Shown: positions 1 through 7,471 of the stretch, piece after piece
Numbering within the stretch: position 1 is the first letter of the stretch
Layout of the letters: each line of letters begins with the position of its first letter
Source: Aequorivita sp. H23M31
Lineage (GTDB): Bacteria; Bacteroidota; Bacteroidia; Flavobacteriales; Flavobacteriaceae
DNA length: 64,000 nt
Direction: 5' to 3'
Assembly: GCF_004022485.1 (NCBI RefSeq)
Contig: NZ_CP034951.1
Coordinates: 1,116,001 to 1,180,000, forward strand
Program-made: the position numbers and the translations under genes
Notes under the pieces: generated by a model
Databases searched by the model: none
Told to the model about the DNA's origin: nothing
What the model saw: only the letters and a program-made list of their open reading frames with translations

Positions 1-361
1 CATACAATTTGGCCACTTTCATATCGATGTCAGCAATAATGGGAAAATCAAAATACACTCCTGTTTTTTCATGTACGTTATTTACCCATCCCAAGTGCGA
101 GTGAATACTGTCTATGCTCAATCCCAAAAGCTGGGTGTTTAGCTCATCAAACTCTGCTTTTCGTTTAGCAAAACCACTTAGCTCTGTGGTGCACACGGGG
201 GTAAAGTCAGCAGGATGCGAGAACATGATAATCCACTTATCCTTGGCAAAATCCGATAAGGTTATTTCCCCAATGGTGGTTTTAGCTGTAAAATCTGGCG
301 CATCGTCCCCTATACGAGGCATTGAGTAACTAATTTGTGAATTGTCAACTACATTTTCCAT
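1..361 (-). CDS. 1-Cys peroxiredoxin (AhpC/TSA, Prx6 type), 3' end outside window
   Basis: Reading from the ATG at 361 down to base 1 gives 120 codons with no stop, so the C-terminal half lies outside the window. The N-terminus carries the peroxiredoxin active site (HPADFTPVCTTE, around residues 44-55) with the peroxidatic Cys in the PVCTTE form typical of the Prx6/1-Cys subgroup. The expected enzyme reduces hydrogen peroxide and organic peroxides in the cytosol. The Crp/Fnr gene at 460-1092 lies upstream on the same strand, about 100 bp away, so joint control is possible but not shown. The family assignment is safe; the subgroup rests on the N-terminal half only. Confidence 0.93.
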   Translation of the reverse strand, partial: MENVVDNSQISYSMPRIGDDAPDFTAKTTIGEITLSDFAKDKWIIMFSHPADFTPVCTTELSGFAKRKAEFDELNTQLLGLSIDSIHSHLGWVNNVHEKTGVYFDFPIIADIDMKVAKLY

Positions 362-459
362 AATCAATCGTTTTATATTAATTTTTTAAAAATACGTTTT
401 AAACATTTATTTAGCGGTAACAAAGGTTACACTCCAAAGTCCCTTGCCATTATTCGGTA

Positions 460-1092
460 TTACAGTGAAATAATATCGATACTATTTCTGTTCAGTTTGA
501 TTTTTCCCAGAGATTCCAATTTTTTAAGCAATCTTGAAACGACCACACGAGACGTATGCAGTTCATAAGCAATTTCCTGATGGGTGGAATTAATAACTGG
601 CTCACCTCCAATTTTTTGTTTATCTCTTAGGTATTTCACAAGCCGTTCATCCATATTCATAAAAGCAATGCTGTCGATGGTATCGAGCATTTCCATAAGT
701 CGGGAATGATAACTGGCAAGAACAAAGTTCCGCCAACTTCTATATTTCCCCATCCACTCCTCCATTTTTTGAACCGGAATCATAATGAGGGTTGTATCCA
801 ATTCGGCGATGGCCCTGATTTCGCTCCTCTTTTGTCCCAAGCAGCAGGTAAGAGTCATGGCACAAGTGTCTCCAGGTTCCAAGAAGTACAGCAACAATTC
901 ATCGCCGTCGCCATCTTCCCTTATAATTTTTATCGCTCCCGAAACCAACAACGGCATGGAGCGCAAATAGTCGCCAATTTCAATGAGCTTATATCCTTCC
1001 TTTGCATGTTTAAGAATGCCTACTTCGTTTATTTCGTTTATAAGTGCATCTTCAAAAAGATGGGAAAAATTATCCTTTAAATTATTGAGCAT
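460..1092 (-). CDS. Crp/Fnr family transcriptional regulator
   Basis: This 210-residue protein has a cyclic-nucleotide-binding-like beta-barrel (about residues 25-120) followed by a C-terminal winged helix (about 150-205, with recognition helix around ELHTSRVVVSRLLKKL). Length and layout fit the Crp/Fnr family. There is no N-terminal Fnr cysteine cluster, but a CC pair sits in the barrel (LTCCLGQKRSEIRAI), a feature I recall from Bacteroidota regulators of this type; redox sensing by it is inference. It lies between the peroxiredoxin gene and mlaD on the same strand, with separate intergenic gaps, so it is probably its own unit. The effector is unknown. Confidence 0.9.
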   Translation of the reverse strand: MLNNLKDNFSHLFEDALINEINEVGILKHAKEGYKLIEIGDYLRSMPLLVSGAIKIIREDGDGDELLLYFLEPGDTCAMTLTCCLGQKRSEIRAIAELDTTLIMIPVQKMEEWMGKYRSWRNFVLASYHSRLMEMLDTIDSIAFMNMDERLVKYLRDKQKIGGEPVINSTHQEIAYELHTSRVVVSRLLKKLESLGKIKLNRNSIDIISL

Positions 1093-1141
1093 TCAAGATT
1101 ATTTAGGTGGTTTCTGAATAGCTAAAAATACGGCTTTAAAA

Positions 1142-2107
1142 TTACTTTTCTTCAGCTTCCTTACGCTGCCGCTTCTCCAATTTTCTAAAATATCCCCGGA
1201 ATAAAAAGTTGTGCTGAAGGGCCTCCATGTTTTGGTTTAATTTTTCAGAGGCCTCCTTAATTTGAATCATCGTGGAATCCAGATCTTTGGTGAAATCTTC
1301 ATTCTGAGTGATATAATTCAATGCTCCTTTTCCAGATTTTATTTCGTTTAAATATTCGTTTAGATTCTCGGTCATCGCATTAATGTTCTTTGATGACTTT
1401 TCAAGATCAGCAAATATATCCTTCACTTGATTTGCGGTGGAAGTATCGCTCAAGAGGACGGCTGCTGCGCTTTCATCATAATTTATTTTTGAAATAATTT
1501 TGTTGATTTTATCCATAGCCAAGACCGTTCCATCGGACGTTTTTCGAAGTTCCACCATCATTTGCTGTATATTCTGCGCCATAATGGTATCATTGATCAA
1601 TACCCCCAAGGTGCCTTTGCCCATCAAAATCTGATTGGATATTTTTGCCAGATCTTCACTCGTATTATTTAAAGTAGAAAGCATTTGGTCAATACTTACG
1701 TCCTTGGAAGATTGAATAAAATCTCCTGATACTACAGAAACGCTTTCCTGCTCCTTTCCTGGAACAATATTTACAACCATGCTGCCTACCAATCCATCCG
1801 AACTTATGGTTGCCACAGCATCCTTTTTTATAAAACGGGCAGACTTTTCATCCACTTTCATTTCTACGGAAATCTTGCCCACTTCCTCCATTTTAATTTT
1901 TGCTACCGTCCCCACATTAATCCCAGAGTACCGCACGTTATTGCCTACCTGAAGACCACTTACATTGTCAAAGACCGCATATAATTGAATATTATTGCTG
2001 AAAATATGTTGACGTGAGCCTATAAAATAAAGTGCTGCCACAAGAATAATGGTTCCGACCACCACAAATATTCCGACTCTTACTTTTTTCGAATTTCCTT
2101 TTGCCAT
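1142..2107 (-). CDS. mlaD: MCE/MlaD family lipid-binding protein
   Basis: The start is placed at the ATG at 2107 (MAKGNSKK) rather than an upstream ATG at 2182. The shorter form begins 4 bases after the mlaF stop and gives the usual MlaD layout: a short basic N-terminus, one membrane helix (about residues 9-27), an MCE domain (about 35-115, with GLQVGNNVRYSGINVG) and a long helical C-terminal part. The 321-residue length is normal for Bacteroidota MlaD. In the family, MlaD hexamers in the inner membrane carry phospholipids between the membranes as part of the MlaEFD ABC complex. It is the last gene of the mlaE-mlaF-mlaD operon. Confidence 0.92.
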   Translation of the reverse strand: MAKGNSKKVRVGIFVVVGTIILVAALYFIGSRQHIFSNNIQLYAVFDNVSGLQVGNNVRYSGINVGTVAKIKMEEVGKISVEMKVDEKSARFIKKDAVATISSDGLVGSMVVNIVPGKEQESVSVVSGDFIQSSKDVSIDQMLSTLNNTSEDLAKISNQILMGKGTLGVLINDTIMAQNIQQMMVELRKTSDGTVLAMDKINKIISKINYDESAAAVLLSDTSTANQVKDIFADLEKSSKNINAMTENLNEYLNEIKSGKGALNYITQNEDFTKDLDSTMIQIKEASEKLNQNMEALQHNFLFRGYFRKLEKRQRKEAEEK

Positions 2108-2111
2108 AACC

Positions 2112-2864
2112 TTAATTTTTAAAAAATGCGCTCGTCTGGGGATCGCTTGAATTAGAAAGCTCTTCATACGTACCTTCGGCATAATTAATTCCGTCCACCA
2201 GCAAAATCATCCTGTTTGAAATTACTCGTGCGCAATCCACATCGTGCGTAATTATGAGGGACGAGGTATTGTATTCCTTCTGAATGTTACGCATTAACTG
2301 AATAATTTCATTCGCAGTAATGGGATCCAAACCTGTTGTAGGTTCATCGTACATGATAATTTTCGGTTTCAAAATCAACGCTCGAGCCAACGCCACCCGG
2401 CGCTGCATTCCTCCGGAAAGCTCAGAAGGCATCAAATCGATGGCGTGCAAAAGTCCAACACTTTCAAGAGCTTCCTTAACCGATTGGTCGGTACTTTGAA
2501 AATCCTTGATCTTGTCCTTATGACGGCGCAATGGAAATTCCAGATTCTCCCGAACGGTCATGGAATCGTACAGGGCGCTGCCTTGAAATAGAAAACCTAT
2601 TTCGGTACGTAAGAAATCCAATTCAGTTTGACCCATCTTGATAATATCCCTGTTTTTAATGGTGATACTTCCACTATCCGGCTGAATTAAACCTACGATA
2701 CACTTTACCATTACAGATTTTCCCGAACCGGATTTCCCCATAATAACCAAATTTTCACCTTCGTATAATTTTAAACTAAAACCTTTAAGCACATGGTTGT
2801 CCCCAAAGCTCTTTCTGATGTCTTTCAGTTCTAATACAGGTTTTTTGTTTTCTTCTAAATTCAT
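2112..2864 (-). CDS. mlaF: MlaF-type ABC transporter ATP-binding protein
   Basis: The 250-residue ATPase has Walker A GKSGSGKS (43-50), a Q-loop near FLFQGSALYD, signature LSGGM (149-153) and Walker B IIMYDEP (169-175) followed by the D-loop GLD. It starts immediately after the mlaE stop and is followed by mlaD, so the three are surely co-transcribed. By family it powers retrograde or anterograde phospholipid transport through MlaE and keeps outer-membrane lipid asymmetry. The substrate is inferred from operon context; no separate mlaB or mlaC is visible next to it. Confidence 0.94.
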   Translation of the reverse strand: MNLEENKKPVLELKDIRKSFGDNHVLKGFSLKLYEGENLVIMGKSGSGKSVMVKCIVGLIQPDSGSITIKNRDIIKMGQTELDFLRTEIGFLFQGSALYDSMTVRENLEFPLRRHKDKIKDFQSTDQSVKEALESVGLLHAIDLMPSELSGGMQRRVALARALILKPKIIMYDEPTTGLDPITANEIIQLMRNIQKEYNTSSLIITHDVDCARVISNRMILLVDGINYAEGTYEELSNSSDPQTSAFFKN

Positions 2865-3647
2865 TTACATCGGAATAAATATATCGGTTACAAAAACAGC
2901 GATAAAGTCAATAATAAATACAAGCATGGATGCATACACAACGGCAGAGTTTGACGCCTCTCCCACTCCCACCGTTCCTTTTCCGCAATTATACCCTTTA
3001 TAAGTTCCAACCAAACCAATGACAAAACCAAAGAAAAAGGTTTTAATGGTGGCGGGGAATACATCACTAAACCTAAGCGCCTCAAAAACCTGATTAAAAT
3101 AAAGGGTGTAGGATACTCCGCCCTTTAAATTCTCCACAATGGCAGAACCGATAAGAGCAATAAAATCGCCCAAGATTACCAATAATGGCAACATAAGGGT
3201 TACCGCCAAAATCCGGGTAACCACCAAGTATTTAAATGGATTGGTCCCTGAAACCTCCATAGCATCGATTTGTTCCGTAACTCGCATAGACCCCAACTCT
3301 GCTCCAATTCCTGAACCGATACGTCCAGCACAGATCAGGGCGATAATTACGGGGCCAATTTCTCTTATAATAGAAAGGCTGATCATCGACGGCATCCAAG
3401 ATTCTGCTCCAAAATTCATTAAGGTAGGTCGGGATTGCAGGGTAAAAACCAATCCCAATATAAATCCAGTAACCATTACCAAAAACAGGGAGCGATTACC
3501 CATATTATAGCATTGCCTCAGAAGTTCTCTCCACTCAAAAGGTTTGCTTACCACTTCCCTAAAAAACCGACCGGCGAACAAGGCCATATCTCCAATTTCG
3601 GCGAAAAAGGATAGTGTACGGTCAAAGAAGGAAGTGGTTTTTGCCAT
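2865..3647 (-). CDS. mlaE: MlaE family ABC transporter permease
   Basis: This is a 260-residue integral membrane protein of the MlaE/YrbE family. It shows the family's conserved central part (GRIGSGIGAELGSMRVTEQI, about residues 107-126) and five to six hydrophobic segments. It is the first gene of the mlaEFD operon, abutting mlaF with no gap. A Bacteroidota -7 box (TATATTTG, minus strand, 3674-3667) lies 20 bp upstream of the ATG and is the likely promoter. Function follows the family: permease of the phospholipid transporter that works with MlaF and MlaD. Confidence 0.93.
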   Translation of the reverse strand: MAKTTSFFDRTLSFFAEIGDMALFAGRFFREVVSKPFEWRELLRQCYNMGNRSLFLVMVTGFILGLVFTLQSRPTLMNFGAESWMPSMISLSIIREIGPVIIALICAGRIGSGIGAELGSMRVTEQIDAMEVSGTNPFKYLVVTRILAVTLMLPLLVILGDFIALIGSAIVENLKGGVSYTLYFNQVFEALRFSDVFPATIKTFFFGFVIGLVGTYKGYNCGKGTVGVGEASNSAVVYASMLVFIIDFIAVFVTDIFIPM

Positions 3648-3666
3648 TTAGAAAAGGGTGAAAAAC

Positions 3667-3674
3667 CAAATATA
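3667..3674 (-). promoter_or_regulatory. Predicted -7 box for mlaEFD
   Basis: TATATTTG on the minus strand matches the Bacteroidota sigma-ABfr -7 consensus TAnnTTTG and lies 20 bp before the mlaE start. No TTTG -33 box is found at the usual distance. Confidence 0.45.
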
Positions 3675-3828
3675 GGAAGGTTATCGCTGGAAATAAATGA
3701 TATGGGTCATATAGATATTTCTACTTTGACAGAAATTAAAATAAATTTAATCGACTTAGCTATCCCGTGATACGTAATGAATTTTCACACAATCCTTATT
3801 TCCATTCCTCAAAATATCCAAAAAGTCT

Positions 3829-3836
3829 TATATTTG
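3829..3836 (+). promoter_or_regulatory. Predicted -7 box for tRNA-Leu
   Basis: TATATTTGCG matches the TAnnTTTG consensus and ends 28 bp before the mature tRNA 5' end. No good -33 TTTG is present at the expected spacing. Confidence 0.5.
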
Positions 3837-3864
3837 CGCCCACCAAAGAAATAGAAACCCTTAT

Positions 3865-3948
3865 ACCCGGGTGCTGGAATTGGTAGACAGGCATGGTTGA
3901 GGGCCATGTGTCCTTACGGGCGTGTGAGTTCAAGTCTCATTCCGGGTA
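3865..3948 (+). tRNA. tRNA-Leu, anticodon GAG
   Basis: The sequence folds as a class II tRNA. The acceptor stem is ACCCGGG (3865-3871) with TCCGGGT (3941-3947) and discriminator A at 3948; the D-arm contains TTGGTAGAC; the anticodon stem CATGG/CCATG encloses loop TTGAGGG with GAG at 3899-3901; there is a long variable arm (TGTCCTTACGGGCGT) and a TTCAAGT T-loop on a GTGAG/CTCAT stem. CCA is not encoded. It decodes CUC and CUU leucine codons. It follows a clear -7 box and is followed by a strong terminator, so it is a single-gene unit. Confidence 0.97.
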
Positions 3949-3950
3949 CT

Positions 3951-3988
3951 AAAAAACCCTGTAGAACATCGTTTTACAGGGTTTTTTG
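3951..3988 (+). terminator. Rho-independent terminator of tRNA-Leu
   Basis: AAAACCCTGTA and TACAGGGTTTT form an 11-bp stem with a short loop, followed by a T run. It begins just after the tRNA 3' end. Confidence 0.85.
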
Positions 3989-4014
3989 TTTCAGAATAAT
4001 GATACTCATCAAAG

Positions 4015-4100
4015 CGAACACGGATAACGCGGGTGCGAGTGATACATTAAAGATTCAAATCCGTGAAAATCCGCTCATCCGCTGCATCAGCGTTCCTTTC
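4015..4100 (+). repeat. Intergenic direct repeat, copy 1 (GAACACGGAT type)
   Basis: This segment begins GAACACGGAT and ends near CATCAGCGTTCCTTTC. A second copy at 4122-4199 has the same ends but a diverged middle rich in GGAT/ATCC words. It fills most of the 375-bp gap between the tRNA terminator and hicB; no gene is visible in this stretch. Confidence 0.6.
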
Positions 4101-4121
4101 ATTATTATGTAGTATCGTTAT

Positions 4122-4199
4122 TGAACACGGATTAGACGGATGCAACGGATGAACGCGGATAAAATCCACTCATTATCCGTGGCATGAGCGTTTCTTTCT
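4122..4199 (+). repeat. Intergenic direct repeat, copy 2 (GAACACGGAT type)
   Basis: This is the partner of the 4015-4100 segment in the same orientation: it begins GAACACGGAT and ends GGCATGAGCGTTTCTTTC. The interior carries several GGAT words facing ATCC words, so single strands could fold. It is probably a diverged dispersed element; its function is unknown. Confidence 0.6.
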
Positions 4200-4323
4200 C
4201 TAAAAAATAAGTTATCCCAAAAATAACACCCCATAGCGACTAATTTTGATGCGCGAATTAGGAAAGCCGTCGAAATTCTATTGAACTTGCATTTCTTCTT
4301 CTTTAATTCCCTTTGAAAAAAAA

Positions 4324-4737
4324 TTAGAACGAAATAGATAAAAGTTCCTTTCCAAGTTCGTGGACCGCTTTTTCAATCTTCTTAGTTTGATCTTCGGATG
4401 CATTGGCTTTTCCTGTCTTATATTGACGCAGTAGGGAAGAATTGATATTTGCTTTTTTGGCAATGGATCCAATTTTGACCTCTGGGATAAGGTCGAAAAA
4501 CCCTTCGAGATCCATTTTGTATTCAAATTCTACTGCATTCTCATACTTACTTATCCAATCCTCTTTTAAATCTCGGCCAACCTCTAAGTACTCTTCAAAT
4601 GCTTTCTGCAATGCTTTTTTTAATTCAGAAAGAGAATTCCCATATGCAGAAACTACCCCATCTATATTTTCTGTTGTTCCCCAATAAATACCGTCCTCAG
4701 CCTTTTCAACATAAACTTGAATTTTCTTTTTTTCCAT
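4324..4737 (-). CDS. hicB: HicB-type antitoxin with C-terminal helix-turn-helix
   Basis: The 137-residue protein has an N-terminal HicB partial RNase H-like fold (about residues 1-75, YWGTTENIDGVVSAYGNSLSELKKAL) and a C-terminal HTH (about 88-130, IGSIAKKANINSSLLRQYKTG). HicB neutralises the HicA mRNA interferase and represses its own operon through the HTH. The reading frame is intact, but the upstream toxin gene (4791-4977) is disrupted, so HicB here is probably an orphan. Its likely binding site is the palindrome at 4991-5018. Confidence 0.9.
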   Translation of the reverse strand: MEKKKIQVYVEKAEDGIYWGTTENIDGVVSAYGNSLSELKKALQKAFEEYLEVGRDLKEDWISKYENAVEFEYKMDLEGFFDLIPEVKIGSIAKKANINSSLLRQYKTGKANASEDQTKKIEKAVHELGKELLSISF

Positions 4738-4790
4738 GATCTACAATGTTTGTTTGCTTTTAAAGTCTTCCAATTTTTGAAAATAAAAAC

Positions 4791-4977
4791 TCAATCTTTG
4801 AGTCCTGCCTGTTTCAAGATTGAGTTGACAGTTCCAATCGGAACATCTTTTTGCGGATGCGGAATTGCCACTAAACCTTTTTTTTTTGGGATGTTTAAAA
4901 TGATGATGACTGCCCTTAGTCCTAACAATTTACCAGCCATCTTTTTCAATCATTTTTATTAATTGACTGGACTTCAT
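4791..4977 (-). pseudogene. hicA: hicA toxin pseudogene
   Basis: Starting from the ATG at 4977 the reading is MKSSQLIKMIEKDGW then TAA, then IVRTKGSHHHFKHPKKK, then after a one-base shift GLVAIPHPQKDVPIGTV up to a TGA at 4793-4791. This is a full-length HicA (about 61 residues) with the catalytic His region GSHHH kept. It is broken by a nonsense codon where the family usually has Tyr, and by a run of ten A (minus strand) where nine would keep the frame. It lies upstream of hicB in the normal hicA-hicB order with a 53-bp gap. No start codon after the stop would restore a product. Confidence 0.88.
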
Positions 4978-4990
4978 GACCCTAAGATAT

Positions 4991-5018
4991 AACAATTTTG
5001 TGATATAACAAAATTGTT
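4991..5018. promoter_or_regulatory. Palindromic operator upstream of hicAB
   Basis: AACAATTTTG and CAAAATTGTT form perfect 10-bp inverted arms separated by 8 bases (TGATATAA). The site starts 14 bp before the hicA start codon. Its position fits autorepression by the HTH of HicB, as known for the family; binding here is inference. Confidence 0.65.
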
Positions 5019-5051
5019 ATGACCGTATAGTAGACTTGGGAATAACCGTCA

Positions 5052-6731
5052 CTAATGCAAACTATTATATAACAGTACTCCCGAAACATTCCAATAACTA
5101 AAGCTATTTCCTTCCGATGCTCCTTGAGGAATGTTTACCTCAATAATATGTTTTCCGGCGGGCAAATCACCTAAATCGATATATTCAGGAGGAGTAATGG
5201 TAGCGGGGCACCAATTGGATCGGCTTAAATCTGAAGAGGATAAGCCATTTTCAAAATTCCCCGAAACGGGGTTGTACAATCTGTAAGAGCCACAATCGGT
5301 TCGCCACGGGATAAAACTAGAAATCTGTTTGCCATCCAAATAAATGGAATTGGGTTTCTGATTAAACTCATCGCCCCCGCTCCAGCCTCCGTGACCGGTG
5401 GTGATGTAACGCAATTGCACATTTTTTGCGGCTTCCTTTAATTCGAAATTTACTTTCAGTCCTTTCTCGGTATCAAACATTGTGGGGTAACCCTGTCCGC
5501 CCATTTCCATCACACTGGTGGTATTGAACAATGGCAAAATCTGCGTTTTTGGAACTTTGGTTTCCCAACCGGGATGGAATGTTAGTTCCAAACTCAAATC
5601 GTGGCCTCCTTTATCCCAATTACCAATAAATCCACCTATATAAACTTCTTGACCAGAAAGTGCATCTACAAATTCAGAAATATCCTGGCGATAGATGACC
5701 TCATGTAGCCATTCCTTTCCTTTCAATTTTACCCGATCGTTAAAGTGATCCACACCGAAAGGAGTAAAGAATCTCATCAATTCTATACTTGGTTCAAAAA
5801 TTTCCGAAGCTACCATTCCTTTATAAAGAGTGCCATTTCCGTTTTCGTAAGTTTCAATTGAATCCATTCCTTTTTGCATTCCATGTAGAAAAGTTTCTTT
5901 ATCACTTTTGCGTATCAGGAAAATAGAAGCGGTTCTGTCGTAAGCGTCGCCGAGCGATTTTTGTATTGCCTGAACAAATCCTTGTGTTCCCGGTTTAAGT
6001 TCAGGGATCTTCACTTTTTTTAGAATAACTGTTCCGCTGGCAAAACGCAATACGCCATCATCCGTCGTTTTTGGATTGTCAACAAAATTTATCTGTTCAT
6101 TTTCGAATACGGGAATTTGTATAAAGCTACTTTTCCAAAGGGCATCATTATAGCTTAAAGCATCAACTACTTCCATCTGTGGCATGGAAATATCCAATTT
6201 TACTTTCTTTATTTCTGATGCTGTGATTGCGGTATTGCCATTTCGCACGTATTCCAAAACCACCCCCAGCTCTTGTCCCATCCCCACAGGGGAAGCTTTA
6301 TACGGCAGGTCCTTGGTGTACCAAAGTTCGATGTTATTGGAGTTGACAATAGTTACCGCTTTATAACAGGTATATCCCAAGATTTTTTTGGTTTCATCTG
6401 TGAGTTTGTACTCATAACGACCCAAAAAATTTGTATCTATGGTTTCTAGAGACTTATCTGCAGAAAAATGCGCTGTCCTTATGTATTCTGCAGGTTCTGT
6501 CTTCCAGTTTATATAAAACTCTTGATAAGGATAATCAGCTTTCCCCGCCAATTTTTTGATCGAGGTCCCTTTTACCATCTCGTCGTTGACCAACAAAACT
6601 ATGGGATCTTGGTCGCGATCTGTTTTGCCATGGTCGCTTGACAGATAGGTTATCTTGTAAGATTTCTGGGCTTGAACTGCCGATGGAAATACAACTAAAA
6701 ATAGAAAAAGGGATAGTAAAAGGGATTTCAT
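5052..6731 (-). CDS. Secreted GLPGLI-like / peptide-N-glycosidase F-like protein
   Basis: The 559-residue protein begins with a signal peptide (about 1-21, ending VQAQ). The next 190 residues resemble GLPGLI-type Bacteroidota proteins (LGYTCYKA, LWYTKDLPY). The remainder resembles the two PNGase F domains: the C-terminal part has the spacing of Cys, Trp and Asn motifs seen in Flavobacterium PNGase F (TTGHGGWSGGDEFN, TDCGSYRLYNP, SNWCPATITPPEYIDL). PNGase F cleaves the amide bond between Asn and N-glycans; similar folds also occur in non-glycosidase proteins, so catalytic activity is not certain. It is probably transcribed alone from a -7 box at 6761-6754. Confidence 0.78.
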   Translation of the reverse strand: MKSLLLSLFLFLVVFPSAVQAQKSYKITYLSSDHGKTDRDQDPIVLLVNDEMVKGTSIKKLAGKADYPYQEFYINWKTEPAEYIRTAHFSADKSLETIDTNFLGRYEYKLTDETKKILGYTCYKAVTIVNSNNIELWYTKDLPYKASPVGMGQELGVVLEYVRNGNTAITASEIKKVKLDISMPQMEVVDALSYNDALWKSSFIQIPVFENEQINFVDNPKTTDDGVLRFASGTVILKKVKIPELKPGTQGFVQAIQKSLGDAYDRTASIFLIRKSDKETFLHGMQKGMDSIETYENGNGTLYKGMVASEIFEPSIELMRFFTPFGVDHFNDRVKLKGKEWLHEVIYRQDISEFVDALSGQEVYIGGFIGNWDKGGHDLSLELTFHPGWETKVPKTQILPLFNTTSVMEMGGQGYPTMFDTEKGLKVNFELKEAAKNVQLRYITTGHGGWSGGDEFNQKPNSIYLDGKQISSFIPWRTDCGSYRLYNPVSGNFENGLSSSDLSRSNWCPATITPPEYIDLGDLPAGKHIIEVNIPQGASEGNSFSYWNVSGVLLYNSLH

Positions 6732-6753
6732 AAAGTAGGTTTCAAAAGAAATG

Positions 6754-6761
6754 CAAAACTA
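6754..6761 (-). promoter_or_regulatory. Predicted -7 box for the PNGase F-like gene
   Basis: TAGTTTTGCA on the minus strand matches TAnnTTTG with the GCA extension seen at other promoters in this window. It lies 23 bp before the start codon. Confidence 0.45.
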
Positions 6762-6833
6762 ATTGGTTTTTTGGTAAGGCGGATTATTAAATAGGAATAC
6801 TGCCAAGAAAAGGAATTAAATCTATTCGAGTTA

Positions 6834-6865
6834 AAACCTAACAGGTCTCCAAGCCTGTTAGGTTT
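6834..6865 (-). terminator. Palindromic repeat acting as likely terminator
   Basis: AAACCTAACAGG and CCTGTTAGGTTT form a perfect 12-bp stem with an 8-base loop, starting 9 bp beyond the stop of the NQA-repeat gene. The sequence belongs to a palindrome type similar in design to that at 26840-26868 (ACCTCACA/TGTGAGGT), so it may be a dispersed repeat that serves as a terminator. Confidence 0.6.
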
Positions 6866-6873
6866 GACCCCAA

Positions 6874-7209
6874 TTAATACATCAACTGCTTCTTGGACAT
6901 CTTACTCCATCCCGCTTGATTTTCATATTCCACAAAGTATATCTTCAAATCAGCTTGGTTTTCGTAGTCCACAAAGTATATTTTCTTTTTCGCTTGATTG
7001 GAATAATCCGTAAAGAACCATTTGCCGTTGTTATCCCCCGCTTGGTTTTCGTATTTTACTTTGTAAACCTTTAAGTCTGCTTGATTCTCATATTTTACAA
7101 CAAATACCTTTACATCTGCTTGATTTTGATAATCGACGGAATATACTTTTTGGGCGTATGCAGCAACCGAAATTAGAAATAGCATTATGATTAAAAGAAG
7201 TTGTTTCAT
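6874..7209 (-). CDS. Secreted protein with NQA repeats (possibly DUF6150-like)
   Basis: The 111-residue protein has a signal peptide (about 1-19, ending AYAQ). The rest is built from six short units of the form K-[VI]-[YF]-x-V-x-Y-x-N-Q-A, about 12-13 residues each, with one longer insertion (GDNNGKWFF) after the third. The regular alternation of aromatic and polar residues suggests a small beta-rich repeat fold. I recall a Bacteroidota family of unknown function with this pattern (DUF6150), but cannot confirm it here. There are no catalytic motifs. It stands alone between the PNGase F-like gene and the divergent MerR gene. Confidence 0.75.
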   Translation of the reverse strand: MKQLLLIIMLFLISVAAYAQKVYSVDYQNQADVKVFVVKYENQADLKVYKVKYENQAGDNNGKWFFTDYSNQAKKKIYFVDYENQADLKIYFVEYENQAGWSKMSKKQLMY

Positions 7210-7471
7210 TTTAGCTTTTTATATGGAAAGAACTAAAGATATGAATTTATGGCCATATGGTTTTCTGCTCAAAGTTTTAATCTTGCCACTTAATCAGAAG
7301 ACAGTCACTTAATTTAAATAGTCTTCTTTTTAAGTTTAAGCTTTCTCCTCATTGGCAATAATTAATAGAGATGTTTTTATCTTCACGAGAACCAAACGTC
7401 TTTCGTTCAACAAACGCGCAAAAAAACTAAACACTTACCTTTCTTTTTAGTAATTTCACTTTAAAATATTT

